From Odiellus spinosus (lineage: Eukaryota; Arthropoda; Arachnida; Opiliones; Phalangiidae), in NCBI GenBank assembly GCA_963920705.1, contig OY987227.1, forward strand, positions 18,253,434 through 18,317,433: a stretch of DNA of 64,000 bases. The letters are read 5' to 3'. Under the pieces are notes generated by a model that was given only the letters and a program-made list of their open reading frames with translations, ran no database searches and was not told the origin of the DNA. Shown here piece after piece: positions 44,764-58,903 of the stretch (its first letter is position 1; every line of letters begins with the position of its first letter). A program made the position numbers and the translations under genes.

Positions 44764-47700
44764 AGAGAATGTTTTCTTCATTAGAAGGTTATAGAATAAA
44801 ATTTCGAAATAGAAAACCGAATAATTATTTTAGAACAATCTTGAACCTTCTATATTTTTACAATGAAACTCCCTTATCCTGTACATGAAAGAAAAAAATT
44901 CAAAATGAAGTTTAAAGGACTCTCAAGTGTGTATACCAAACCTCTAAAAAAGCACGATCTTGTCTCGAAAGAATAGAACTATATTTATCGGTCCCCAATA
45001 TATAAAGATTTTGAAGAAGCGAGTACGTGGCCAGATCGAAAGCCAAAAAGAAAAAGACTTGGACCTTATTAAAAGTTTCGTATAACAAACCAGAAAACTT
45101 TTCGGGTAGACAAAAGCGACCGCTAATGAAGTAGAAAGAGTTTCAGCCCACCATCCCCCTCTCCTTTCTTACATAACACCTTCTGGAAAAGTCATTCATT
45201 AAAGAGAATTGTTCCCTATTAGCCGGACTACTAGTGCCAAGATTTGACCACTAGGGAAAAGTCCTCCAGTTTTCGAAAACTAAAAAAAAAAAAGTAAAAG
45301 TGCCTACGATTGCGGGCGACTCTCGAAAACGACGTAGGTGTAGTTCCTATTAGAAATCGACATAATCAATTGAGGTTTCTGCTCTTTCTCTCATTTTGTT
45401 CAAGGATCCGATATTTGTTTGAAACTCCAGCTCTTTGCTAACATAGATGGTGTACAAGCCCTGTAGGTTTGACTCTACTAGAGTGTTTACGTAACTCCGT
45501 ATTTATCCATTATAAATTAGCTGGGGTCAGTTCGAGCCCCCCCCCCTTGTAATGTAATTCATTGTTACACCTTTAGATGAAAAAAAAAGTAGGCCTAATT
45601 AAGGTTAGAAAATTATCTAAATATAAAATTATAATTATCGTATAATTTTATCTTAATATTTAATTACCAAATATACTAGCAATTCATTCGATGATCTATA
45701 TTTAATTTCACCTCAAATAAACAGTAAGAACAAAGATTTCTTTAAGTCAAGCGTGTAGCTTAAATTCACGCGCCTTTCCGACTCTAAACCAGACTACTCG
45801 ATAACAAACCTAGATGGCAGAATAATCTCTATCGAGACTTCAAAAATTGTTTCCCAATTCAAAATATCTCTCAATTTTATGTTTAAGAGTAGTTTACAAA
45901 ATGGTTAAAGATGCGGCGGATTTATATGCAGTGTAAATCGTGTAGTCTGTCATTTACTTTTGGATTGGAGAGAACTGGCGCCGTCTCTCTCTCTAATGAA
46001 GCTTCAAGAACCCAACCCGAAAATTTCCCTGGCTAAGTAACAAAGGAGTGAGGAAGGTAATAAACGCCTGACAGACTAGCGAGCACCTGGTACCCAGCTA
46101 ATCAAGCGAGTCTTGTCCCACCCCTTCTCCACATCCTTCTTTTAAATTAGCGGCCGTTACAGGGCCACATCCGTACACAATCATCATCATCAGTCTGCGA
46201 AGGAAAATAGCTAATATCGCGCTAATATCCATTTCATCCATAATTTGCAAGGCGTTAGGGTATAAAGACCTTCGCAATCCCTGTAAAGTTTGATATTTGA
46301 TATCAAGCGTATTAGATATCTATCATAGAAGAAATGCCCGAGGTAGTAGAAAACCTTTTTCTTGAACTATACCCGTCAAGGGTGGAGCTCCCAATTCCTT
46401 TCACTAACGTCACTTCACGCCATATGCTTCTTAACCCAATCAGGTGCTTCTATATATAGCGTAAAAAAGTAGGCAAGTAATCCGACCTTGACCCCCGACC
46501 ACGACCAGTTTATTGATTTTTAGGTCTAGGCTCTATGAAGAGATGGGTCATTGTGAACTAATTATCTATAATCTTCTTGATTTTTGTAAATCTATATTAT
46601 ACGAAGATTATATGAAAATGCTCACGAAGAGTATTTATCTGTAATGCGCGAAAACATACGAGCCCGCATCCGTGACAAACCAAGGCGGCGAGAGAGGCTG
46701 GGTGGGAGAAATTCTGCGGGAATCGAAATTTACCGTTTTCTCTAACGGAGTTCGAGAATGGGTCGCTTGGCCAATATCAAGCTCGGGTTACTATATATCG
46801 ATAGTTTCCGTTTGCACCCAAGACCAAAGGGGTGCCGAAACTAAAAGCATTTTTGCTTTTTACTGCCCGGTGAAAATTAGCCTTTTGAAGAGAACCTCTA
46901 GCTTATAGTGTACGTTTTGAATTCTTGAAATGATTATGGTAAAAACCCCGAAAGATAATTTTGGTTTTATCTCGGCAGAAGATTTCCCCCCACGCATGTA
47001 GCGCATCAAAGGATTTCTGTTTTTCTTTTGTAATTTATAGAACATCCCATAGTTCGTCTGGCTGTGGCCTAGATCGTCCCTTTCTACCCGTTCTCCTTCA
47101 CTTTTGTTTAATATTATCTAACTAAAAGTCGAGGAGAAAGCTATAGGGTTCATTTAAATTTTATTCGGGGATCGACTCTCTTTCTCGCTAATGAATGTCT
47201 TCTTCCTTCCGCGTCAAAAAATGTTATTAGTGAAAAGGGGTGCTATAACCATAGGGCTTAAAGCTTCATTAAAAACCTCACTATGTCGTAAAATACTAAG
47301 ATGGTACATACTAAAGAGTGTCTGTTTACTTATTACTTGACCAACTTTTGTCCCGAGACTCGGTAAGATCGAGAAGAAGGGGTTAAAAATGTGATAAATT
47401 ATGTCACCTTACTTTCTCTTGGTGTCCTATATTCCTTTAATTCATATTTAGCTTAAATACTATTTTGAGGGAATGACGATTGATTACTGGTTGAGAGGGG
47501 TATTCAATTAAATAAATTGATCTTTTTATTCAGGTGTTCGAGATAGGATTTAAATACTTTGAAATTTAGACAGAGTAGCAATATTCGATTATTTTTCTTC
47601 TCTAGCTACCAAGCCAAATATTACAATTGCACTTATTTTAAATATTTAAATTAGGAAAACGTTACTCTTACTACCTAGAATTAATTTTAGGAGTTTTGAG

Positions 47701-50700
47701 ATAATTTCGTGATACAATTTGCACCTTATATCATGTTCGCGTGAAAAACAATCATGATTTTACATGCAATGTTCTTAGAATATGTTATCCTCATGCAGGA
47801 AATATCCACATATATCATATTTTACTTTCAATGTTAGGGCTATAGTTTTCTCAATTCAGTATTATCATTAGTAAAATTCTAATAAATATATTTGGATTTT
47901 ACTCCTATATTACCTTACAATAACTTCCCATTCCTCAGTTGTAATATTACATCATTTACTTCTAAACTTTATTTAGGTTAAACTTGAAACTTGTAATGGC
48001 TTTGTTTTGATCAAAAATAGAATCAGATAAAAATTAACCCTATAATCTAGACCGAAATATTAATTAATTTTTTTTTAATCATCTTTATGGTGCGGAGAAA
48101 ATGAATAACTTTAGAAGGCACCCCTTTTAGATTTACGCTGATTTGACTATAATTTTCCACTCGACCAAGTGGGCAAGATGGATTCCTTTAGCTTTAGAGA
48201 ACTTGTCGATTTATTTCGACGTAGTCATTTTTCTCTTCGAATTTTATTTTTCAATTTTGTATCAAGGTTTATCTCGATTTATTATTTTCTCCCATTCGTG
48301 TCGATTTATTTATTTTTATCTTAAATTGGTTTTCTTTTCTTCGCCCGATTGTTTTAAAATAAACGGCCCTGTTTTGGGCGTCGGTACCACCCATTTTTTA
48401 TTCCCCCCACATACATTTATTTTAGTTAATTTAGGTGGAAAAATGTTTTTGTTTTTAATTTATAACCGATATATTATAGTATTATTCTCGGAATTGGGTT
48501 GTTTTGTATATTTATGGATATATTATATCGATAATTATTCGATTTGAAAAACTAACAATCTATGATAAAAAATATTGGTGCTACTAGAAAAATGTTTCAA
48601 TTAAACATCAGAGCTACTCTGTGCGATACTCAAAAGCTCTTCTAACTTAGGGTATTATATTAAGTCAAGGAAAAGTGGGCATCAGACTGAAACGAAAACT
48701 GTAAAAACACATTTTTGATTTTGTGTTTTTATTCAAACCTAAGAAAAATAGCCTTTTTAACCTTTCCCAAAATATGAATGAGTATGGGCAGTGTGTTTGA
48801 AATTACAAAAAGGGACCCGTCTAATAAGCGCTCCTTGAGCACCCCAGACTGTCCAATCGCTACCGCCGACGGTCACAGTAATGAAGCATCTCAAATAGGA
48901 ACAGTAAATCACCATCTATAGTAAAAGCTCTAATAAATTATAGTTTCAAAGCCACAAATTTGTAGTTTCGTAGTGTATCTTTCACTTTCATGTATTATTT
49001 ATATTTAAAACAGATGGTAAAAGGTTATGCCCATCCAAATCGTTTCATGATTCTTATAAAATTTGGTATAGTAAACAAATATATAGAACAAGTCTTCATT
49101 AATTTCAGTCTGAGAATACTCCGACAAAGTAACTTATTACGCAAGCCCATAATAGTTGTTAAAGAATGGTTTCTTATACATAATATAAAATAACTATGGT
49201 TAAATAATTTCAAAATTATGCCTAGCTTTGAAATCTCGGAGTGAAATGTCCTTTAAATATATATATTTTCTTATTTCCCCGTGTTTTTGGCGTTTGGGAA
49301 AAATAAAAATAGAAAAAGAATTGTGGCGACAGAAGGGCGTTAGAAATCACGGGGGTATACTGATGGTAGGATGATGAAAAATTGTCACCAAGACACGAGC
49401 AAGTATATTTTTAAAATGTATGCTATATACTTTTTAGCGGCTACGCTACATCGAATTTCTTGGTCGGATTTTCCGATATATTTTACGAGTAATGCGAGGC
49501 AAGATGAGGGAGAAATGAACAAAAAAATAATAAAAAAAAAAAAAATAACCGAAAATGGAACAGGCGGTTTTTCATTTTTTTTTTATTCCGAAACTTGTGG
49601 AAATATTGTTCATATTTTACCCCTTTTTTTGTGGTTTTTGAGTATGTGTGTGTACCGTATTGAATTGGGCGTATATTGAAAATATCGTTTAAAGTGATTG
49701 TTGTGTCGATAAGTTCTAGATAAAGAGGTTTACGTAAAACTTATAGCAACCACCAACGAGGTTTTGTTTGATAGGAACCTTTTCCACTGTTTTCCGTTAG
49801 AGGACGCTTATAATTATCAGGTTTTCTCTTTTTTTAACTGTTAAGTTATACATTGAAAACAGTGCTAGATATCATTGGACAAACACTTTAAAATTAATTT
49901 TAAAATGTCATTTTTCTTCTCAAGTTTCTTAAAAACGCGTTATGTGAAGTTAGCATAAATTAATTTTTTAAAAATTTTGTATGATCCTCCCGATTAAAAA
50001 AAGCTTTCAAGCTTAAAGGCATATTTATCTGGAATGGTCGAAACAAACCTGCTAATAAGCGGTTCACTATAATAATAATATTAGTTATTATAATACACGT
50101 ATTTTTTTAGTGTAACAATGATTATCGTGAATTTTTTGCGGCTCGTAATTAGGTAAATTGGGTTTTTACCCGCTAGAATTTAAAATAAGGCGTTATATCA
50201 TCGAAACTATATAGTAAAAGGAATAATAGGTTGAGCTACAGCTGTCCCAATCCAAACTGGGTCCCTTCAACTTCCGGAAAACAGTGGCAATCAATATGGC
50301 GAATCTTATCATCCATCAAGCAAGGACTATTATTTAGTCTTTTCTGTTCTTATCGACTCTTTTATGTCTATTCGGTCAATTTGCGCCAACATATGAGAGC
50401 TACCGGAAGTATAAATAGACTAGTTTGAGCCTCGATCACGAAACCGTCCCCTAAAAATTGTACAGGCAATTTCGAAGCTTCTATTTCTTTTACCATATTT
50501 TCAATAGTTATATTATCCATTTAAAATGATTTCCTTCTCGTCCTTCCTACATTATACCCGTTTTCCGAGCACTTCTAACCAACCTTGTAACGAAACTGTA
50601 AAATTTGAATTTATTTTACCGGTTATGCTTTAATTAAATTTATCGGAAGTTTATATTACGGGTACGAATTGGCGTAAATTTTTCACGTCACTCAACCATT

Positions 50701-51285
50701 TCGCAACATTTGGTATTCGCGGGACGATTTACTCGATTTAGTACATGGACATGCGGTTTCGACATTTATAAAATATCACATTTAGAAGCTCGAAGACTAA
50801 GTTTGAATTTTAAAATAATTTTCAAGCGTTTTACGACTATTAATATATATAGGGATCTGTTTTCACGGCGTTTTAAAAATTATAAATTCAAATTTATTTT
50901 TTATCTTTCGGTTCTTACGCCTTTACATCCGTTTCATTGATCACGTGACCGGATTTTCCACTCATCCCATATACTAACTCTTCAAATTCTTCTTAAACCG
51001 CCGAAACTGGTATTTTCTTTTAAAAGATTCTCGCACGAATCTCTATTATCGTTTCCCTAACATTAGAAAAAAAAAAATTGGATTTACTTAAATTTTGGTT
51101 TCACACCTACCATTTTAATGAAACTAATATTATGATTTAGAAAATTATATATTTATTTATTTATTTCCATTTTATTACGATTAATTTTACGTTAGACTCA
51201 ATTTTTAAAGATTTTGTCGGACTATCAATGAAACTAATGTTTCAAATAGTGAACAATGTTCGCTACGTGAAATCACAGTAGAAAT
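44764..51285. other. Long non-coding stretch
   Basis: No recognised gene. Open frames at 46672-46908, 48143-48547 (134 codons, Phe/Ile/Tyr-rich because the DNA is T-rich), 49371-49679 and 50231-50940 have no family features. A palindromic E-box TCACGTGA lies at 50941-50948. The stretch is otherwise unremarkable. Confidence 0.45.
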
Positions 51286-51289
51286 CTAA

Positions 51290-51612
51290 CAATAAATTCA
51301 AAGTCTCACTACAAATCTCCATATCCCTAAATTTAATTTAAAATCTCACTAGAAATTTCCATATCCCTAAATTTAATTCAAAATCTTCCTAGAAATCTCT
51401 ATATCACTAAATTGAATTCAAAATTTCACTAGAAATCCCCATATCACTAACTTTAATTCAAAATCTCACTAGAAATTTCCATATCACTAAATTTAATTCA
51501 AAATCTCACTAGAAATCTCCATATCACTAAATTTAATTCAAAATCTCCTAGAAATCTCGATATCACTAAATTTAATTCAAAATCGCACTTGAAATCTCCA
51601 TATCACTAAATA
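51290..51612 (+). repeat. Minisatellite, 40-bp unit
   Basis: About eight units of AAAATCTCACTAGAAATCTC plus CATATCACTAAATTTAATTC, with exact 40-bp spacing in the central units (for example starts at 51500 and 51540 counting the leading A). Substitutions are scattered; outer units are more degenerate. Confidence 0.92.
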
Positions 51613-54600
51613 CTAGCCAAGCCTCTAGTTTGTATTTCTTGTGGTGGACAACTTTTAATTCATATCCATTCCTCCTTCAATGGAGGAGATTCTAGACTCT
51701 TTACAATATATTCATATATTTGGTTTCATAGGCCATTTGCCCTATGTCAGACTTGTCTTGAGAATTTAAAATTTTGAAGTGTTGTTTTAATAAAATAATT
51801 CTGCCATCTTGTTTTGAAAAGATTTCTTGAAGATGAGCACCTTATACTTTAAAGGGGAAAGTAAAGAACTATTATTAAAATGGCCCTAGGCGAAAACGCT
51901 TCTAAAATGTATTTTATTAGACGTACATTCCAATACTGTCTACTAGATAGTAAAAAATGTTTAGCCGAATTAATTAAAGGTTCTGATCTTTTGAAAGGAT
52001 TGATGGGCACTTGAATCATTGTCTACAAGGCATAGATTTTTATGCTTTCGTCCAAACGTTTTTTTTAAAACCCAGGCATTGTTCTGAATCACGAATTTGT
52101 AACTTCATAATTATAGTATATGTCCTAGTCAATGTAATTGCTACCCGCCAATTTTTGTCCACTTCACAGTTTAGTTTAGAGGTTGCTATGGCTCTGATTT
52201 CTTTCAAGGGATGATTAATAGGAACATACAGATGTCGTTAATTATAGACAAAAATTATAAACTATAGTAATTTTTAAATAGAAAGTAAGGCTTAGCGGAG
52301 ATTAAAATTAAAAAAGGGCTGGAACTAAATTGATAAAGAACAATTGGTATAATTATTATTTTACCATCCCTTTGGAAGAATACAATTTTTTTGAAGCCTT
52401 ACCAACTAATAAATAAAAGTTATTATATATTTTAGTGGAAGCCAAACACGCAACCATGGTACCCAAAAGTGTAATTAACTCGAACAAAACGCTATAGCTC
52501 AAAGATGCACGTTTTTTACGAAAGAATAGGGTAAAGAAACTCATTAACTATTCAAAAAATAATAAAACACCTAAGCTTAAAAAGTTTTCATCCGATAATA
52601 TACCTTATACGTTAGATAACATTTAAGAACGGTTATGGAGTCTAAAAAAAAGTTAAAAAAAATTTCAATGGAATGTGGTTTTTATCCTCTTAGTACATAC
52701 TTAAAGAATTCTTATAAAATTTAGAGTAATGGCAGCACCCTTTTATTGGCTGTAATAATGAATATAGAAAAATAAAATTGTTTGTCGTAGCTTTATTTAA
52801 AATTTCCTTAGCTAACTAAAAATAAATGAGGTAACATATTTTTTTAATTAACTAAAAAAACCAATTTGTTGGTGGACTAAATTGAATTCTATTGTTTAGT
52901 GTTCGTTTTTCTTACCCCCCTTTTTTATAATCGTAACTTTAGTTAAAAAAACAATCAACTGCTTACGAGTCCCTGAAATTTCGTAACCCCTTCATTGTTT
53001 TAAAAATACCCACTTTTTTATTTCATTGTTGGCTTGAAGTTGAACCCTAATTCTTTTGCGTTTAAAAAAAAATACAAAATAAAAAAACCGGAATTAGTTT
53101 TAATCCGCCATTAAATTTGATTAATTAAACTAGCGTGAATCATATCCAACATTAGCAGGTGCCTCTTTTACTTTAAGTAGGCAGGTGCTGATAAATTTTT
53201 AAATTAAAAAAAAAATTGTTTTTTTTTTGCAAGGACAACGTTCCCTTTAAAAAAATTCTAGGTTGAAATCGTCATTGAAATTAGGTGTATGTGGTTAGTG
53301 ACGTAATATGATAGATTTGGAATTAGGTTTAATATATATTTGAGGATTTTTTGGTGCCAAGATAAACTCGTATCAGTTCTAGTCTTTTAGATGATGTCTT
53401 GGCAAAAGAATTCACGGTTTCTTAAAATTATTCTACGCTGACTTCACTCTCGTTTAAGCTTTGTCATGAAGGGAATGTTTAAGAAGGCCTCTTCTATTAA
53501 ATTGGCCAGTTTTATTTTATATATAAAAAAACTAGATTTATTTTATTCATTTAAAAGGGATATTGAATCAAAATATTGAATTTTAAAAATAGGCCTAAAT
53601 GAGTTCGTTAAATTTTTGATAAAAGGATAATATCGATTTTTATAAATAAGATAATTAGCCCTACGTCTGATTGGTGCTTTGTGGTCCATCCATTGGCGGC
53701 TCTAACGTACGGTATCGTTGTTAGTTGCAATATTAGAACGAGAGGAGCTAAATCGCGCTATCTGATTGGAACCACACCAATCGATGGGCCTTAGAGAGCA
53801 CCTTAACACCTATCGGATACGAGCTCAGAGCTGGTATGCGGTGAATTGGAACAAAGACGTTGTTAAATCGTTTATGAAATGGAATTATATTACTATTAGG
53901 CTTAGCAACTTTCGTGATAAAATTTAATTAAAGTTGACATGACATTTCTTCTCCTTGTGGATTTCGGTTCAGCAGATTAGTGAATTTGGATTTATCAAGG
54001 ATTTAATTACAAATTAAGAACGGATTAATGTACTTGATGGGACATAAAAAAGCTGATTTTCATAAGTGGCATCTTCCTAAGAACAATTATAATAATGGAC
54101 TCTTTAATTTCTTCCAATCCTATCTTTGGTAGGATTGCAGTATCAAAAAAAAGTTAAATATATGAAAAAATGGCAGTTTTTTAGAACAATTTCAGTTTAC
54201 TGGTCATGTCTTGAAAACAGTCTTCTTATAGATTCGGGCAAAAATAGTTCAAATTAACCTAACCATGTGCAGGTTTGCGTTCCCTGTGCATACGAACAGA
54301 CGAACCTAGAGAATTAAATAATTTAGATAAATGTTTAATTTAATTGGTATTTCGATGACATATACTCTTTAATTCTACCATGTTTCATAGATCACCTTCA
54401 GCATGATATTTTTATTTGAACATATGGAATGTGTATTATAAATCCTTTTTTGACTTTTTGGTTCAGTATTCCTTTAAAGGTATAAAGAAAATTTAACGGA
54501 GGGTTGATACTGGGGGTCTGACCCACATTTTTGCCTCTGTATACCTACGAAAACGACTTTTGGGTGGTTTATTTCAAACTTTCGAAGCCAGTTGGACAAA

Positions 54601-57055
54601 AACTGATCCCCCCTTTTCATAGTATTTCTTATAATGTTCAAATTCTACCCTCCTAGTTCTCGCCAAAAAATTTCGCCGCTATGAAGGCTGTTAGACAAGA
54701 TTATTCAGATAAATAAATTTTTCTACCAGCACCAACTACGTTGAAGAGAAAGATATAGGGAGGGTAGAAAAATTTCCTTCTTGGACCATAATTTCGAGCT
54801 CGATTAGGTTTTGGCATTTCCATTCTGTCTTTTGAGTTGAAAACGTCTCTGAGAATTTTTTCATCCTTTAACAAGGGTAGGATTCCAAAAGTTTTAATAC
54901 ACCCCTTAAAAAATTGACGCTCTCACTGGAGACACCAAGTTTTAGCCTGCCAATTAAAAGGTAATATAAAGATTAGTATATTATTATTCCGTATTTTCAT
55001 CATTTGGACCTCTAGGTATGCTTCATATTTCTCTTGGGGCGATATTTTTGTATGTAATTTCAAACGCATGGCTACTTTTAAACTATCATCTTTTGTAATG
55101 TTTTGCTTTTTATTCTTAATTTGGATCTAATATAAATATTTATATATATCTACAAAGTCTTCTAAGGTCTTAAAATTAGGATTATTTAAAACAACTTTAT
55201 TACTTCAATCTAAAAAGTTTTAGACAAAAAGTAAAGTTTTATAAATTTTATGCAAATTTAAATGATAATTATATTTTTTAAAATATTTATAACAAGCTTG
55301 AAATGCTGAATAAATCACGCTTTCGTGCTAATAAAATGACCTTTAACCTTTAAAGGTCACTAAAATGTCGGGGATTATAGTTTTTATATGGAAAATGAAA
55401 TTTTGGATGCGGGGATTAAAATATGCAAATTTTATATTTATTTTCGTGGTTGCATATTTAATATGTTAATTTTAATAACGCGTGTAACTTCGAATTTACT
55501 ACCAGTTTTTCTAGTTTTAGTAACACCCTTTAAATTGTGGGTCATATATGTTTTTATATATATTTTCTCTAATCACGGTATCATCTTCAGGAAAGTGATA
55601 TTGTTAAAACGAAAAAATATATTTTTTTCTTCCTTCTCCCACCACCTCGTTTAAAATTAAGAAGAAGACGCCTGAAAACTTAAATTTTAAACCTTCCTGA
55701 AGTATCAGTGATAACAAGCGTTTAAAAACATTAGATGCTCTGCCTAAAGTAGGGAATCTCTTCAATTTAGTTGAAAACTCTCTGTGAATTTAACTTTCCC
55801 TTTTTTTCGTTTTAATCAAATAGGGTGGGTTTTATTTTTGACAGTTTTTGGAGACTTTTACATTCTCACACGAGGGTGTAATATTATTTTATTCAGGTAG
55901 AAAAGAAAATTACGAAATTTGGAAAGAAAAAAAAAATCGTTAAGATAAAGATACCCAAATTTAGAAGAGTAGGTTAAGATTCAACATTAACCTTTTGAAA
56001 TAAAAGAAGATAACGGGTTATTTTAGGAAATTTTAACCCATCTCTGACTCGCTACCAAGTGGTGTTGTAGGGTGGTATTGCAAAAAAAAAAACTCATTTT
56101 GACACCTTAAAATAAACCTGGAAATTTTCAGACAGAATTTGTTTTAGTGTTAATATTTTATATAGAAGTAAAAAGAGAAAGAAAATTACTTTCAAATTCT
56201 TGAATTCTTTTTGGCTTGAAATTAACTGTCGCCTAGTTTTTTTTTTCTTCTCAAAATTTTAAAGAATCTTTTTTGTTCCTTTAGCGATTTTAAAGTGTCA
56301 TTTTTTTAATGATATTTTCTTCGCCTAAGGTTTTAAAATAGTAACAAAATCGTGACCTTTTTGTTCTAGTATAGTTTTAAAAGGCTTGGGTGGATTTTCA
56401 AGGACTTGAAGAATATTTTTATGTTTACGATGAAAGAAGTTCTACAATTTAAACCAAGCGTAAAATCGCGATTGCCTTTTATATTTTTCTTTTTCCGGAA
56501 AAAATGCCCCATCTTTTATTTAAAGAGATTGTTTAACACATTAAAACATCTTTAAGTGTCTGAATATTCTTACGAATCAGTGTAAATTTTTGTCACAACT
56601 TTGCGTTGTAACATAGAAATCTGAAAAATATTTTATTGTCCCAAAATCTATCCCTCACAAAAATTTTTTTCATAACTTATACTGCTCTATTATTTCATTA
56701 AATAAGTCAATATTTAAAAATAAGTCAAATCTTAGGCGCTGTAAACTTTTGAACACTCAAAATCCTTTAAATATACTCACAAAATCTAACCCTCACAAAA
56801 ATACCTTTCATCTCATTAATAGAGAAGTATTTAATTAAATGTGTCATTAGTTCTTTCAATTTTCCCTTAAACCTTTTAATTAAAAATTAACTAAATCTAT
56901 AAATATAACGATCCTCAAAAAAAAAACTATTCCGCAAACATCACATTAATTGAGCCGTATTTCGTTAATTAAATAAGTCATCAGTTCTTTCGTTATTTAA
57001 TTAAACCTTATATTTTATTTTTATAGTGATTCCAATAATAATTACAAAAATATTT
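51613..57055. other. Non-coding stretch
   Basis: A+T-rich with no assignable exon. Small open frames (52011-52214, 55388-55654) are not recognised. Between about 53650 and 53850 a locally less A+T-rich block contains two CTGATTGG words and several restriction-like palindromes but no clear structure. Confidence 0.45.
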
Positions 57056-58740
57056 AAAGAACAACAGCAACTCCCCATAAGAGTCTGGGTCCACGTAATG
57101 TTAAAAATTTTCGTCTCTTTTATGATAAATTCGTATTATATTATTAAAATAGGGTAGTTGGGGGATAATTTAAAGCTAAAATTCGAGCTCACAACTGTAA
57201 ATTTTGGGAATTACAACGAATGGAAGGTTTCTTCCATAATGTAAAGAATAGGAAGAATCTATGACTTCCGTGCCGGATATGAAAGCCTTCCCCCACACGA
57301 AAATCTTGAACGGTTATTATTTTAGATTCATAATTATGTTAGGAAAATATTAGGAAAGAATTATTTTGTAACTGCCACGGGTATAGTGCTGGCGGCAAAA
57401 TGAAATTCGTATATTTTTGGTCTACTATGCCTCGAAATCCTCGAAAACGCCTGTAGAAGTGTTCCACTTGTCAAGCATTCATGCAGTAGGCTTTTGCTAG
57501 CTTTACAGGGGCCGTGCAAAGACTATATAGCTTACTTGAATAGTCTTTGGTGTATAAGAAACTCGAAAAATAAATAGAGAAATCATACAAATTAGAAGAT
57601 ACTGGAGTAGTATCTTTAATTTTTATTTCATATTAAACAAAACACACTTGTATAAAACGGACAAATTATTCATTTAACGCTAAGGTTTTCTACGTTTAAC
57701 GTATGTCTGGTAGTTCAAGCTCAGTGGCATCTTCACACACTACACGCAATTTTGACTGGTACCAACTGCCTCGATCTTCATGGCGACGATAACCAAGATA
57801 CCAGATTACGCTGCTAACGTGAACACAAGTACCTATCGTCAAACTACCACCTTTGCAATTGCAATACCAGCCTTTAATGGCATTTGCACCTGTCCCGTTC
57901 GGTACATAACGAATTAGAGCTTGGTGAACAGCTGAGGTGGAAAATTGACCAGGCACGCGTATACGAATTAGGTCATGTTCAACTTTGGACACTTCGACGC
58001 TGAAAGAGCCGGATTTCTCTATAGTCAACGCCACATAAGATTCAGCGCGTTTCGTTTTAAAGTCGCTCATTACCACCTCACGTACATCACTTTCACGAAG
58101 TACAGGGAAGTCTTGAAATTCACTATCCTCAATTCGTTGCCATTGAGGATTTTCTTTCGTAGAGACTGCCAGCATTTTTTCGACGGAGTCTTCCCAGGAA
58201 CCTTTAAGATGTAACTCCGGGTGGTAGGCGTTCAACAGCGCAGCAGCAATTTGAAGAAGTTCCGGAACTAATGGTAACATATGCACAGGTATACGGTTTT
58301 GAAAAAAACGATACACCGTCTGCAAATGCCCATTCCTAACTTCAACCGGCCACCTGAGGTACGTTACTTGTCGGGAACGATTAACTTCTTGCGTGTTTAC
58401 TTGCTTCTCGCCTTTAGACAAGAACGAAGGCATTTGTAAATCCACACCCAGTTCAGTCAGTACGCTGTTGGAGTCTCGAAAACCGCGGTCTGCCAGTACA
58501 ACGTCACCAACTTGAAAGAAAGACTGGAGTTCTTCTCTCTTTTTGATAGAATGGTTTAAAATGCGCGCGTCGTTATTGCGGCCATTAGCAAAGTAGGGTC
58601 CGATTATATGTATTATGTAACCCGTAGTTGTTACCATTAACATTGGCTTGAGGATATGCTGGCCTTTGTGCACACAGAAGGATTTGTGAAGAACGGTATA
58701 GTCCTTGGATCTTCCAACCTTGATATAGGTGCCATCTACA
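57056..58740 (-). repeat. Left arm of the inverted repeat
   Basis: Reverse complement of 60007-61736, differing by a few substitutions and a 45-bp deletion. It contains the transposase 3' half, 3' untranslated part and outer end. The inner boundary at 58740 is 2 nt from a perfect 22-bp palindrome (58742-58763, centre GACGTC). Confidence 0.93.
57696..58740 (-). pseudogene. 5'-truncated transposase copy (catalytic core plus SWIM finger)
   Basis: Homologous to the transposase from the first catalytic Asp (VDGTYIKVGRSKDY) to the C-terminus. The reading frame is open and runs upstream to an ATG at 58814 in non-homologous spacer DNA, giving 372 codons, but the N-terminal fingers and HTH are missing. 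All three acidic positions are present (VDGTY, LADRGF, WPVEVRNG), as is the SWIM-type CxC...CxH. It carries a 15-codon in-frame deletion after KENP relative to the other copy. At the site of the premature stop in the right copy it has the Lys codon AAG. Probably not a functional transposase, though a DNA-binding-deficient product could be made. Confidence 0.88.
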
Positions 58741-58741
58741 T

Positions 58742-58763
58742 ATATTAAAGACGTCTTTAATAT
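58742..58763. repeat. Perfect 22-bp palindrome at inner arm boundary
   Basis: Self-complementary around GACGTC, with flanking ATATTAAA / TTTAATAT. It lies immediately inside the left inverted arm, at the junction with the spacer. Confidence 0.9.
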
Positions 58764-58903
58764 TTTTTGCCAGCCAGGTTGGCGAAAAATAATTAAACCT
58801 GTTTTTATAAACATTAAAAAAATTGTAATATCTGGTTTGAACCATGATCTTAAGAACTTTCCTTATCAATAACATCAATGTGAGAGTCACTTGGAATTTG
58901 GAG

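Noticed and set aside
48143-48547. 134-codon open frame rich in Phe, Ile and Tyr, resembling a membrane protein
   Set aside because: The hydrophobicity follows from T-rich DNA; no homology recognised and no exon borders.
57050-57060. TTAA at the left end of the transposon considered as a Kolobok or piggyBac-type target duplication
   Set aside because: The right end lacks TTAA (CTTTCACT), so no duplication is supported.
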